DNA of 64,000 nucleotides from the NCBI GenBank assembly GCA_024811115.1, contig JAKOGH010001195.1, forward strand, positions 248,001-312,000, read 5' to 3'. Below, piece by piece: positions 54,401-64,000 of the stretch. The DNA comes from Terana coerulea (Eukaryota; Basidiomycota; Agaricomycetes; Polyporales; Phanerochaetaceae). Made by a program: the position numbers and the translations under genes. Positions within the stretch are counted from its first letter, which is position 1, and every line of letters begins with the position of its first letter. Below the pieces are notes generated by a model. It was not told where the DNA came from. It did not search any database and saw only the letters and a program-made list of their open reading frames with translations.

Positions 54401-54589
54401 ATGCGGTCCCGACAGGCTGGCAAATCTTCGGCTGGGACTGGGCCGTCATTATGCCGCTCGCCATCACCGCTGGAAGCCACCTTCTGTTCCCGGTGCGTTC
54501 TCATTTATCTCTATCCCAATTGGTCGTGGCGCTTACATGTCGTGTTCCAGATTGTATTGAATCCCTGGTTCATGATCTTCTCGTACTAG
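51421..54589 (+). CDS. Membrane-bound family-2 glycosyltransferase
   Basis: MDYDAYDALLHHIFKQ opens a multi-exon gene for a protein of roughly 850-900 residues. After a cytosolic N-terminal part with a Lys/Glu-rich coil (EKELEQATKEKEAAANKKKN), two membrane spans follow (VYGGLAAAMALFFVGSGIST and FALLATTPFLFCVSLFFCTQ). The catalytic GT-A domain contains VSIELPVYKESLKETI, SSIFVHDDGLQLV, GEIILIVDSDTIVPEDC and SNVSEDFDMALRLQLKGY, giving the DDG, DxD and ED triads of processive GT2 enzymes. The usual QxxRW is replaced by ELNRWQKYSYG. At least five C-terminal spans follow, ending NPWFMIFSY. Fungal relatives are cellulose-synthase-like or hyphal-growth GT2 enzymes acting at the plasma membrane; the polymer made is unknown. 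All junctions inspected keep frame. Confidence 0.85.
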
Positions 54590-55199
54590 ACCGGACATTG
54601 TGCGAGATCATCGTCTGCATCTATACACTCCTTACCGGCAGCCTACAACTGTCATAGAGCACTACTATGCTTATTTCTATATCTTTCCGTTCGAGAGCCA
54701 GCTCGCAGTACCGCTTTGAGCCCGTAGACAGTATATTGTGGACATTACTAGACCACCTTCCTTGGGACGTTGTAGGCGTATATGTATTCTAATACGATAG
54801 ACTTGGGACATAGTTTCCTTTGAGGCTTCTATTCCGCGGCGTATTGGCGGTTAAAATGACTGCTGGAGTGAGCGATGGTGCCAAGCAACCACAGCACCCA
54901 GAGCGCATTGCTAGCTACCAGCCGCTAGCGGGATGCAATAAAGAAACATAACGACGGCCGCGTAGTGTATGTTGAGCGCTTCTCCATCGGTGGCCCTCAC
55001 GCCACAAAGCAACGCCACAAAGGACATGGCGCCACCACTAAGCCTGTTGGCATGCTCGTTCTGGTCAAGTCACCACGTAGAGTACAAGTGATCATCAATC
55101 AAATCCGGTGCTCCTTGATGCAAATTGACGAAGCGAATACCGGCTGATTTGAGCTAGCGTACAGGTCTCGAGCAATCCGTAGTCCGAACTATCAGCACA
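54590..55199. other. Intergenic, convergent spacer
   Basis: Between the glycosyltransferase 3' end and the hydrolase array. No gene seen. Confidence 0.4.
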
Positions 55200-56742
55200 T
55201 CAAGGTGAGAACACCTCCTTCACAAAGCTCAACATTTCCTCATATATAGCAGGCGCTGTCACGTGCTGGTTCACTCCGTGACCGGTGTTCTCAGGAATGA
55301 AGACCAGAGAAGTGACTTCCTGCAGGATACAGTGCTTGGACTGCGGCAGGAGCCGAGTGGTACTTGCTGCCTGCCGGAACAGGAATAGCAGTCCCTGAAG
55401 CAGAAAGGAAGATCTTGGGCGCCAGTAACCTAAGAAGGTACAGTTAAAAGTGACGAAATGCGGGTATAGCGATAAAATACATACAGCATGAACCGCGCCC
55501 TGATAGCTTGTCGCATTCTGCGTGAGGCTGCCCAGTGTGAAGAGAACACCTTGAGTGACAGGTTGTTCCGTATCAAAGGCGCGCTGAGCTGAGGCATCTG
55601 TGAAAAATGGAAAATAGAAGAAGTCGAACAACCCGGTTTGTTTCTGCCGCACCATGTCAGAATACCGCCCTCGAACGTATGAATAATTGAAACGCTCACG
55701 GAAAGCCCAGCAACATATGCGTTGGTCAACGACCCCTTCTTGAAACGTTTAGGGAAGGCATCAGTAGCGGTGGTAAAAGCTGCTCCAGCAAGGAAAGGGG
55801 TAAGTCCCGCACTGCCAAAAGCGACTCAGTGCAAAGCCCGTGTCCATGGAACGAATGAGACGCACGAGTCAGTTGAGTATCCCTGCAGGATGACGCCATC
55901 AAGCAGCTCGGGCGCAGTTGCTGTTAAAGCTTGTAGCTGTATAGCTCCGTAGCTATGCCCGACACCGACAACCTTCGTGAACGCCTTTCCACCCACTTTT
56001 CCGTGCCGGAGCATGCTGGCGAATTCTGTAGCGATGGCCAGGTCGGTCGCCGCTTGCACAACGCTAACGAGAATAATCAATCAGAGCCCTAACGGCGCCG
56101 GGGCAAATGGCGAGACATACTTGTATGCATCCTCAGGATGCTCGGACAATCCAGTCCCGAGACGATCGTACCGGAAAGTGGTATAGCCCTTGTCAGCCGC
56201 GGCAGCAACGTAGCTGTACGTGTCGGTACCGTCAACTGAAAAATCCCAGTAGCTGTAATGCTTTATGAGGGGTTTTCACGTGTAGACAGTGAACGACTCC
56301 TTACCTAGAGTCAAAGCCAACGCCGTGAAGCAGCAGCTGTATGGCAGACAAATCCTGAGCGCGTTTCTTCGGAGTGCACAATGTACCCGAAAGCGAGTAG
56401 GTTCCGGATACGTTCTTCTTCTCCGGGAGTTCGTACGTGCTTGTAAAATTGGCTTGCGACGAGAGGAACGTTTGGAACACCGCTGTGAGGAAAGTCTGCC
56501 TGTTGTTAGGACCCTGCTAGGTAATTTGGTTAGAGAAGATGGCGTGCCTCGTTTGCGTTGGAGCTGAGTTCGTCGCTGAACACGACATTGTTGCTCGAAA
56601 TCTTCAAGTTGTACGTCTGCCGAGTGCAATGCGCGTTTGCGGGACCAACGCGAGAGGTATCATATTCCGCCGAATTCCCTTCTAAAAAATCATTGACAAC
56701 CGCCAATAGCGTAGGCAAGCCAAGCAGCTGAAATACGCGCAT
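55200..56742 (-). CDS. Secreted alpha/beta-hydrolase, copy 1
   Basis: Start MRVFQLLGLPTLLAVVNDFL (a weak signal peptide with a short insertion relative to copies 2 and 3), then EYDTSRVGPANAHCTRQTYN, FLSSQANFTSTYELPEKKNV and SLSGTLCTPKK. The hydrolase core has LLLHGVGFDS, YWDFSVDGTDTYSYVAAAAD, FRYDRLGTGLSEHPEDAYK and the nucleophile elbow VVGVGHSYGAIQ; the catalytic His is probably in FIPENTGHGVNQHVTAPAIY. An apparent stop after WTRALH (55826-55828) lies inside a 54-nt intron (55865-55812, GTGCGT..GGCAG) whose removal joins QGYSTDS to AGLTPFLAGAAFTTATDAF. The first intron has a GC donor (GAG|GCACGC near 56547), where the other copies have GT. Family members are lipase/esterase-like; substrate unknown. 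Confidence 0.78.
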
Positions 56743-58294
56743 CGTTCAATCGAGAGCGTTAAAAAAGGTCGGAGTTGAGGCCTGAGGTTGGGGTCGACTG
56801 AGAGCAAAGTTCGAGGACTTTATGTAGTCTTGAACAAGCGCCGCACAGGAAGCAGCACAAAGCCGGATAGCCTACCGAGACACCACTTTGAGGACAGTTT
56901 CCGCCATACCGAGAACCGCGCAAGCCTGATCTTTATGAAGGCTTGTGTGAGCGTAGAATGCAGTCTAGGCGGTAGTTTCATCTTCATGCATGTATGATCC
57001 GGGATATCACGGCGAAGTCAAGCGCGACGAGCTTATACTTGCGCCCGTCAAAGAGGGTGTAAACGCCAAGAGAGGAAACTGCGCGTATGAAGAAGATAGA
57101 ATGGGCCTTAAGAAGGGCTGCTTGATTTAATAAAACATGACAACTCACGTGGCATCCTGTACAGCCAAAGAAACGGTGATGCAGGGGTCGGTAGTTAAAC
57201 TTCAACGCGTAACAATTGCTTCTCACGAATGCGGGGGCCCGTGGGCGAGTGCGAGATTGAGAGGTCGATCACGGTCTCACTCGGGGCGGCCAGGACATCT
57301 AGCCACTTATTGCAGGTTGGCTTAACGTGGTACCCTAAAACTATGTCAATTCGGCGAGTCAGCGTTCAAGAATTAAGTAACAAGGAAACAGGACAACGCG
57401 CTGGCACGAATGTCACCTACACTACACACACATCATGGGTTATACATGACGGGCGTGGTGTCTTTGCAACACTCACATGCGGAACACCTTCAGATGTGAG
57501 GGTCATGGGCAGCGCTAAAGCTTGTCCGGCTTTGCTCACATGCTTCCACATCGACCCAGTGTCGTTGGCAGGGGCGCCATGGCGAGTAGTAAAAAATCAT
57601 GTAATAATGAGCGCATACACCTATAGTGAAAGTAGGAGCCACCAGCTGAAATACATAGTAACTTGCAAGACTATTCAAAAGTGTGTTTTATGCTTACCAC
57701 GTGGACAGCGCCCTCAGGCCAGCAATTCAAGGCGTTCCGCGTCGAAACGCTTCCGACGCCAAGTCGAGTACGCCTGCCGTTCAGCCATATCCAGCATGCG
57801 AAATTGATCGCAATTCATGGCGTACAGTGGAGAGTCGCACCTTCAACACGTCGATCTCCTGGGTGCGGCGACCGCCTGGGGAAAGCCGTAGTAACATTCG
57901 CGAAAGGGAAAGGAAGAAAGCTGGGCACAAAGAAGAGAATGTTGCTTGCTTGAAGCAATATTCAAGACCTTCAGCATGCCTGATTGAAAAGCTCGTGCGA
58001 GCCGGAGAGTGCGGAGTGCGCGCTGCGGGGTGTGAAGAAGCGCCCGCCGCGCGCCGTGTCTTGTTTTGGCAAGACCGGGAACAAATACGACCAAATAAGT
58101 GGTCCACTACGGCACCGCCCGGGAAGCATCCCAACTGTTCACTAGTTCACTCGCCACTTTTGTCATGGTCAGTGCACGTGTATTGACGCAATTGTTTTAA
58201 CTCTGCGTTTACAAATGTTGATCAAACGCAAACGGATTGAAGTAACCAACATTATGGGAGTATCGACAGAGCCACTGTCCAAATCACAGGCACC
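56743..58294. other. Spacer between hydrolase copies 1 and 2
   Basis: Holds the copy-1 promoter: a minus-strand TACATAAAG box at 56828-56819, about 80 nt before the ATG, is conserved upstream of copy 2. The remaining 1.4 kb has open frames on both strands without family resemblance and none is called. Confidence 0.45.
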
Positions 58295-59838
58295 TCAAGA
58301 AGAGAACACCGTCTGCACAAAGCTCAACATCTCCTCAAATATGGCAGGCGCGGTCACATGGTAGCTCACTCCGTGACCAGTGTTGTCGGGAATGAAGACC
58401 GAGAAGTTGCTCGCGGCAGGGTATAGCGCTTGGACGGCAGCAGGAGCAGAGGGAAACTCGCTGCCTGCCGGAACAGAGTAGCAATCCAGGAAGCAGAAGG
58501 GAAAATCGCGAGCGCCGGTCACCTAAAAAAAGACACAGTTCAAAAATCAAGCAATAGGAATGTAGCGATAGAATACGCACAACGTGAACCGCGCCCTGAT
58601 AGTTTGTGGCGTTCTGCGTAAGGCTTCCCAGGGTGAAGAGGACACCTTGAGCGATGGGCTGGTCCGTATCATAGGCACGCTGAAACGCGGCATCTGTGAA
58701 GAACGGAAAGTATAAATTGAACAGCTCGGTTTGTTTCTGGCGTGCCCGCATTAGCATGATGCCCTCGAACGTGTGAATGACTGAAACGCTTACGGAGAGC
58801 CCAGCGACATATGCGTTGGTCAACGACCCCTTCTTGAAACGGTTAGGGAACGCCTCAGTAGCGGTTGTATACCCGGCACCAGCAATGTAAGAGACAAGCG
58901 CCGCGCTGCCAAATGCATCTCAGTGCAAAGAACCATGTCCATAGAACGAGTGAGACGCACGAGCTTGTTGAGAATCCCTGCAGAATGACGCCGTCAAGGA
59001 GTTCGGGTGCTGTCGCCGTGAACGCCTGTACCAGTATAGATCCGTAGCTGTGCCCGACACCGACAACCGTCGTGAACGCCTGTCCACCCACTTTTCCTTG
59101 GCGGAGCATGCTGGCGAACTCTGTAGCGACGGCCAGGTCGGTCGCCGCTTGCACAACGCTGATTAGAACCATCAGTCAGAGTCCGAATGGCGCGGGAGAT
59201 GGAGAAACATACTTGTATGCGTCCTCAGGATGCTCGGACAATCCTGTCCCGAGGTTGTCGTACCGGAAAGTGATATAGCCCTTGTCCGCCGCAGCCGCAA
59301 CGTAGCTGTTCGTGTCGGTGCCGTCAGCTGAGAAATCCCAATAGCTGTAATGCGTCATGAGATTCAGTCGTCTGCACATAAAAGACTGTTTTATACCTAG
59401 AATCAACACCTGCTCCGTGGACCAGCAGCTGTATAGCAGAAGAGTCCTCTACGCCTTTCTTCGGAATGCACAAGGTGCCCGAGAGCGAGTACGTTCCGGA
59501 CACATCCTTCTTCTCCGGTAGTTCGTACGTGCTTGTGAAATTGGCGGGCGACGTGAGGAACGTTTGTAATACCGCCGTCAGGAAAGTCTGTCTTTTGTTA
59601 AAGTCCTGTCGTGTAATTCACCAGAAAGACGGCTTACCGAGTTTGCATTGGGATCGAGCTTGTCGTTGAACACGACATTGTTGCTCGAAACATTCAGGCT
59701 GTACGTCTGCCGAGTGCAGTCCGCATTTGCAGGACCAACGCGAGAGGTATCATATCCCGCCAAATTCCCGTCAACGACGACACCGACGGCTCCCGCCGCC
59801 AGCAGCGTGGTCAAGCCAAGCAGTTGAAGTGCGAGCAT
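58295..59838 (-). CDS. Secreted alpha/beta-hydrolase, copy 2
   Basis: Start MLALQLLGLTTLLAAGAVGV is a clear signal peptide, followed by NLAGYDTSRVGPANADCTRQ, FQTYV-type exons and the core: VHGAGVDSR, YWDFSADGTDTNSYVAAAAD, FRYDNLGTGLSEHPEDAYKY, VVGVGHSYGSILVQAFTATA (nucleophile Ser in GHSYG) and LDGVILQGFSTSS. The intron GTGCGT..TTGGCAG then leads to AALVSYIAGAGYTTATEAFP and KKGSLTNAYVAGLSVSV, ending FIPDNTGHGVSYHVTAPAIF, which carries the likely catalytic His. The first donor is consensus GTAAGC. The closest relative is copy 1; they share the TACATAAAG box (59927-59919) and 3' flank. Probably an extracellular esterase/lipase-like enzyme. Confidence 0.82.
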
Positions 59839-60289
59839 TGTTCAGTGGAGAGCCTAGAGTGTGCGAGAGGAGTTCGAGGAGCTGCGAGTTGAAGTCGATT
59901 GAACGCATTCCATGGACTTTATGTAGGCTTTCACAAGCGCTGCGCTGGGAGCAGCTCCCGCTGGATCTGGCTAGCATACCGAGTCACTTTGGGTAGCGTT
60001 CCCGCCCCACCGAGCACCGCGAAAACCTGGGCTTTTGGAGGCTTGTGTGACTCACTGTGAGCGCAGAATGCAGCTTCATCCGAATTGGACGCGGGATATC
60101 ACGTCCAAATCAAGCGCGACGGGTTCATGTGCGCTCGTCGAAGCTGAGGCGCACCCGACAGCTGCTGATTGCACTGTAACATTGTTAGCCGCATCCAAAA
60201 ATATCACCGCCCCGCCCGCTGTGGCGCTTGCTCCGCCGCATTGGCAGCACAAGCGGCCCTCCGAGTCAGGTGTCCTGGAGCTCGGCAGC
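59839..60289. other. Upstream region of hydrolase copy 2
   Basis: Contains the copy-2 TATA-like box at 59919-59927 (minus strand). No gene called; a 180-codon plus frame from 60035 runs into the palindrome and is judged spurious. Confidence 0.4.
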
Positions 60290-60905
60290 CTGGGCCTCGC
60301 GGCCACTCCTGCACGCCAGAACCAGCAAGAAACTCCTACCAACAGCGTGCATAGGGCTCCTGAACCAATGTATGTGTTCAGGCGTCCTTCCGAAAGCAAC
60401 CCGTGTGTGTTACTTACAAATAGTAGGGCTGCTCAGGCTGCCGCGGGACGCTGGCCTAGCGCTTCGTGGCTTCAGAAGGCGTTAGGCGCGACTCGCTTCA
60501 CATCCGTTTGGGGAAGGATTTTCTGCGATGTGGCTGCGTCGCTGCGATCTGCTGGAGGGAAAGAAGAAGATGCTTGATTTGCGCACTCCCATTCCTTTTT
60601 CGGTGGGTATAACTCCGGCGGGCGTCGAACATCTGTTGGCATCAGCGCCACCGGGGTCAGCGCTCTCGAAGCCACCAGGCCAGCGTCCCGCGGCAGCAGT
60701 CACTTCGACTCACTCTACTCACGAGTAACATTAGCCCTTGAACCTCCTTGACCACACTCCGATCGCTTTCGGAAGAGTACCTGAGCAGGCTTATTGGTTT
60801 AGGAACCCTCTCCATGCTAGTGTCTTGCTGGTGCCGGCGTGCATGAGTGCTGGCCGGGCGGGGCCAGGCAGGCCGCCTCCGAGTCGCCCCAGGACCCACG
60901 CCAAA
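60290..60905. repeat. Large imperfect palindrome (inverted duplication)
   Basis: The left arm (about 60290-60476) is repeated in reverse complement at about 60669-60905. Matching blocks include GCTGCCGCGGGACGCTGGCC (exact), CTTCCGAAAGC, CACCAGCAAGA/AACCAGCAAGA, GCACGCC and CCTxAACCAAT. The ~190-bp centre is unique. Arms are roughly 75-80 percent alike by eye, so this is an old inverted duplication or foldback element. No clear target duplication was found. Confidence 0.7.
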
Positions 60906-61078
60906 TCTTTGCGGTAATTACCCACCGCCAGGTGAACTGCAAGCTGACCGCGTATACCTGGGTTACTCTAGAAGTGCAATATTATATTGGTTGAATACTT
61001 TGAAAAATGAGTGCCAGTGCATATGCAAGCAAATTGAAGTAACCATCGACAAAGGCCATCATCCACTTCACGGGCACA

Positions 61079-62620
61079 TCAAGAAGAGAATACCTTCTGG
61101 ACAAAGGCTAGCATTTCCTGGTAGATAGCAGGCGCAGACAAATGCTGGTTGACGCCGTGACCGGTGTTCTCAGGGATGAAGACCGAGAAGTTGCTCGCGG
61201 TAGGGTATAGCGCTTGGACGGCAGCCGGAGAAGATGTGAAACTGCTGCCTGCAGGAACTGCATAGCAGTCCCTGAAACAGGCGGGAAGATCTTGGGCACC
61301 AGTAACCTATTCGCATCTTGTAAGCAAATGAACGATATGGCTTTAGCAGCAGGATACATACGACGTGGATAGCACCTTTGAAGCCAGGCGCGGGCTGAGG
61401 GATGCTGCCTTGCGTGGCCAGTACACCCTGAGTCACGGGCTGCGCAGTGTCGAAGGAGCGCTGAGCTGCAACATCGGCAAAAAATGGGAAATAGAAGAAG
61501 TTGAATGTAGTAGTTTGTTTCTAGTGGAGAATGTCAGAATGTTGAGTACAGAGACATGGAGGACGTAGGGCTTACAGAGAGGGTGACGACGTATCCGTTG
61601 CTCATTGATTCCTTCTTGAAGCGTGAAGGAAAGGCATCAGTGGCGGTAGTGAACGCAGCGCCGGCAAGGAAGACTCCAAGACCCGTGCTGCCAAGGGCGA
61701 CATTATTACAATGCTCTGAAGGCAGAGTATCAACACCCACAAATTCGTCGAAAATCCTTGTAGAATGGCGCCATCAAGCAGCTTAGGTGCCGTCGCAGTG
61801 AGAGCCTGGACCTGTACGGCACCATAGCTGTGCCCAACACCGACAACTTTCCTGAATGCATTGCCGCCTATTTTGCCGCTGCGGAGAAGGCTGGCGAATT
61901 CAGTCGCAATGGCAAGGTCCACCGGCGCCTGCACTACGCTAGCAGGTTGGAAAAATAGTCAGATTCTGGAGCGCGTTATCAAGGGACTGATGAGACGTAC
62001 TTGTATGCATCCTCGGGATGCTCAGACAATCCAGTGCCGAGACGATCGTATCGGAAAGTGATATGTCCCTTGTCTGCCGCGGCAGCAACGTAGCTATATT
62101 TGTCCGTGCCATCCGCCGTAAAGTCCCAGTAACTGTTGCATTTTATGAGCCTCCTGTGCCCGTACACGGGGGATGCTTCCCACCTAGAGTCAAAGCCAAC
62201 GCCATGCACGAGCAGCTGTACAGCGGATGCGTCCTTCAGGCCCTTCTTCGGCGTGCACAGTGTGCCGGAAAGCGAGTACGTCCTTGACACGTTCTTCTTC
62301 TCCGGCAGTATGTATGCACTCGTGAAATTGGCTTGAGACGAGAGGAACGTTTGGAACGCTGCCGTGATGAAAGTCTGTCTCCGGTGTTCAGCCTCGTGCA
62401 CCACTCGTACTGGGAGAAGACATACCTCGTTGACGTTCGAGTTGAACTGGTCGTTAAACGCGAAATTGTTGCTCGTGATGCTCAGCTCGTATGTCTTCCG
62501 AGCGCAGTGTGCGTTCGAGGGACCGACGCGCGAGGTATCGTATCCCGCAAGGTTGCCCACCGCCGCGACACCGCCGATGACCCATAGCGCAGATAAGCCC
62601 AGAAGCTGAAACGAGCGCAT
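61079..62620 (-). CDS. Secreted alpha/beta-hydrolase, copy 3
   Basis: Start MRSFQLLGLSALWVIGGVAA (signal peptide), then NLAGYDTSRVGPSNAHCARK and a GTATGT first donor. Exons give FLSSQANFTSAYILPEKKNV, SLSGTLCTPKKGLKDASAVQ, LLVHGVGFDSR, YWDFTADGTDKYSYVAAAAD, FRYDRLGTGLSEHPEDAYKY, APVDLAIATEFASLLRSGKI and VVGVGHSYGAVQVQALTATA. The intron GTGGGT..TTGGCAG joins QGFSTNF to TGLGVFLAGAAFTTATDAFP. The C-terminus is FIPENTGHGVNQHLSAPAIY then MLAFVQKVFSS. The catalytic Ser is in GHSYG and the His in NTGHG. A TATATAAG box at 62722-62714 is about 100 nt upstream. More diverged from copies 1 and 2 than they are from each other. Confidence 0.82.
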
Positions 62621-63548
62621 TGTTGAAACAAGTGTTCTAGAGTGTGAGGAGTCGTCGGAGTCGGGTTGTCACTTGATGTCAACAGCTGTTAGAAAATGTT
62701 CAAGCAAGTGCAGACCTTATATATGCTTCCAAGCCGCCGAATCCGCACAGTATCGGAAGACCAACTGAAACTCGTCAAGGATAGCGTCCGTTGGCCCGAG
62801 AGCCTCGCAAAGCGGTCACTTGTGCTAGCTTCGCTCATGCGAGGGCGGCCCACGAAATGCACCCTAGGCGATGGTTTCAGCTTGCTTCGGAAATCACGGC
62901 GAAGTCAAGCGCAGCAAGTCGTAGGCTGTGCTAGCCAGTACCTGTGTGTATGCCAAGGGCAAAAGCTGCGGGTACGCAGTGGAGGACTCTAAGCACCATA
63001 TATGAAGTCTGTTTAAGTCGGGTCGGCGTACTTACTCGCATGGCGTGTGAAGGCAGTAGCTTCGGTTGGCTGACGTTCACCACATACCTGCCGCAATGCA
63101 AGCGTCATCAGTGCAAGCCGACCGCAATCTCACTAGGACGTACGATTATTCTAACCGATAGCGCAGACAAGCTGTGCCACCGCACGGTAGATTCGCGTTG
63201 ATTCGGCGTCTGCATACAGCAAGTGAGTAACGTGACAAAGGTACAGCGGGTAAACGGGCGAGCTCACAAAACAACACCGACACCTATACGCACGCACCCG
63301 TCGCTGTTAGTATTCGCTGCTGACTATACACCAGCAAAGGTTGCATGACAGTCGGCGCGAACCTGGTATGACACATAATTCAGTTGCCCGCGGCGCGTGA
63401 GATGGCCTAATGGTGCCATGGTCGACGTATCATTATTGGCCTGTGGTCGGGGACGCGTAGCTTTGCTCACATATCCGTGTATTACCTCAATACCCTGGAG
63501 GTGTCGACATTATCACCGACGGCCAAATCGATATCTTGTTCTTCATGT
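62621..63548. other. Spacer upstream of hydrolase copy 3
   Basis: Contains the copy-3 TATATAAG box at 62714-62722 (minus strand). No gene recognised in the remaining sequence. Confidence 0.4.
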
Positions 63549-63830
63549 TCAAATCATCATGGCATCAGCGCGCGTGGCGATGTAGCTGTACTCGTCAGAG
63601 CCGTTCACGGCAAAGTCCCAGTAGCTGCAGAGGATTGTCAGCCGCTGAGCTTGCGGTCCGAAAGCAGGAAACGTACCTGGAATCAAAACCAATGCCATGA
63701 ACAAGTAGCTGAACCGCCGAAGCATCCTGCACATCGCTCTTCGGCAAGCAGAGCGTTCCGGACAGCGAGTACGTCTGTGACACATTCTTCTTCTCCGGTT
63801 CCTCATACTTGCTCGTGAAGACCACATATC
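63549..63830 (-). pseudogene. Hydrolase copy 4: internal fragment
   Basis: Only two internal exons survive: EEPEKKNVSQTYSLSGTLCL with VQDASAVQLLVHGIGFDSR, then YWDFAVNGSDEYSYIATRA. There is no signal peptide, no nucleophile GHSYG and no C-terminus. The fragment sits between copy 3 and the copy entering at the right edge, consistent with unequal crossing-over within the array. Confidence 0.75.
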
Positions 63831-63927
63831 ATTATATAGTAGAATACTGTGGGAAATGAGCGCTAGGAGATATGTAAGCAAATGGAAGGATCCATCGACA
63901 AAAGCCGTCGTCCATATCACGGGCACA

Positions 63928-64000
63928 TCAAGAAGAGAACACCTTCTGGACAAAGACCAGCATCTCCTGGTAGATAGCAGGCGCAGACAAGTGCTGGTTA
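63928..64000 (-). CDS. Hydrolase copy 5: 3' end, cut by window edge
   Basis: The last 73 bases match the 3' end of copy 3 almost base for base (agaagagaacaccttctgga, then catctcctggtagatagcag). They encode the C-terminal end around YQEMLVFVQKVFSS. The array therefore continues beyond the window. Confidence 0.75.
   Translation of the reverse strand, partial: NQHLSAPAIYQEMLVFVQKVFSS

Noticed and set aside
55812..55865. In-frame TGA in hydrolase copy 1 read as a nonsense mutation
   Set aside because: The stop lies within a 54-nt segment bounded by GTGCGT and GGCAG; the same intron position exists in copies 2 and 3, and removal keeps frame in all three.
60035..60577. 180-codon plus-strand ORF upstream of hydrolase copy 2
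   Set aside because: It runs into the left arm of the palindrome, has no family resemblance, and its openness follows from GC content.
1..64000. tRNA genes or CRISPR arrays
   Set aside because: Scanning for tRNA B-box-like GGTTCGANNCC and for regularly spaced identical repeats gave no credible hit; single GGTTCGA matches lie in exons or lack cloverleaf context.

Overview
The window looks like nuclear DNA of a mushroom-forming basidiomycete (Agaricomycetes, Polyporales-like). The signs are GC-rich coding DNA, many introns of about 50-70 nt with GT..CTRAY..AG signals, expanded BTB/POZ families, a membrane GT2 glycosyltransferase, DUF4470/MYND and DUF218 proteins. This is inference from family content; no species marker is visible. 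No tRNA, rRNA or CRISPR array was found.

Layout. 0.2-4.0 kb: a HxxxD acyltransferase-like gene and a gluconolactonase/SMP-30-like gene, both minus strand. 5.1-34.1 kb: a lineage-specific cluster of six paralogous zinc-finger proteins (ZnF A-F) interleaved with seven paralogous BTB genes (BTB a-g), often as divergent or convergent neighbours. Six of the seven BTB genes carry stops, frameshifts or truncations; BTB f reads through. Two non-autonomous hAT-like elements with perfect 8-bp target duplications and one foldback repeat lie inside the cluster, and an FAD-dependent sugar-lactone-oxidase-like gene (15.2-17.7 kb) interrupts it.

34.6-40.9 kb: a minus-strand tandem array of tiny three-exon genes, called K1-K9 here, encoding proteins of about 66-144 residues. 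They share an amphipathic MxxKxxLK start, a charged or His-rich middle exon and an Ala/Asn/Gly-rich tail. Tails end either in a lone C-terminal Cys or in a short Trp-containing end, and the two types alternate along the array. I recognise no family; this is the best candidate for an undescribed system.

41.6-54.6 kb: conserved single-copy-type genes: an F-box protein, an AGC-like pseudokinase lacking HRD and DFG aspartates, a DUF4470/MYND-type gene with frame breaks, a DUF218 membrane protein, and a large GT2 glycosyltransferase. 55.2-64.0 kb: a minus-strand tandem array of secreted alpha/beta-hydrolases (three complete copies, one internal fragment, one copy entering from the right edge), with a ~0.6-kb imperfect palindrome between copies two and three.

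The left and right thirds show birth-and-death gene-family evolution, while the 41-55 kb block looks like a stable housekeeping segment. Several single-base frameshifts sit in homopolymers, so assembly error cannot be separated from true decay without reads.
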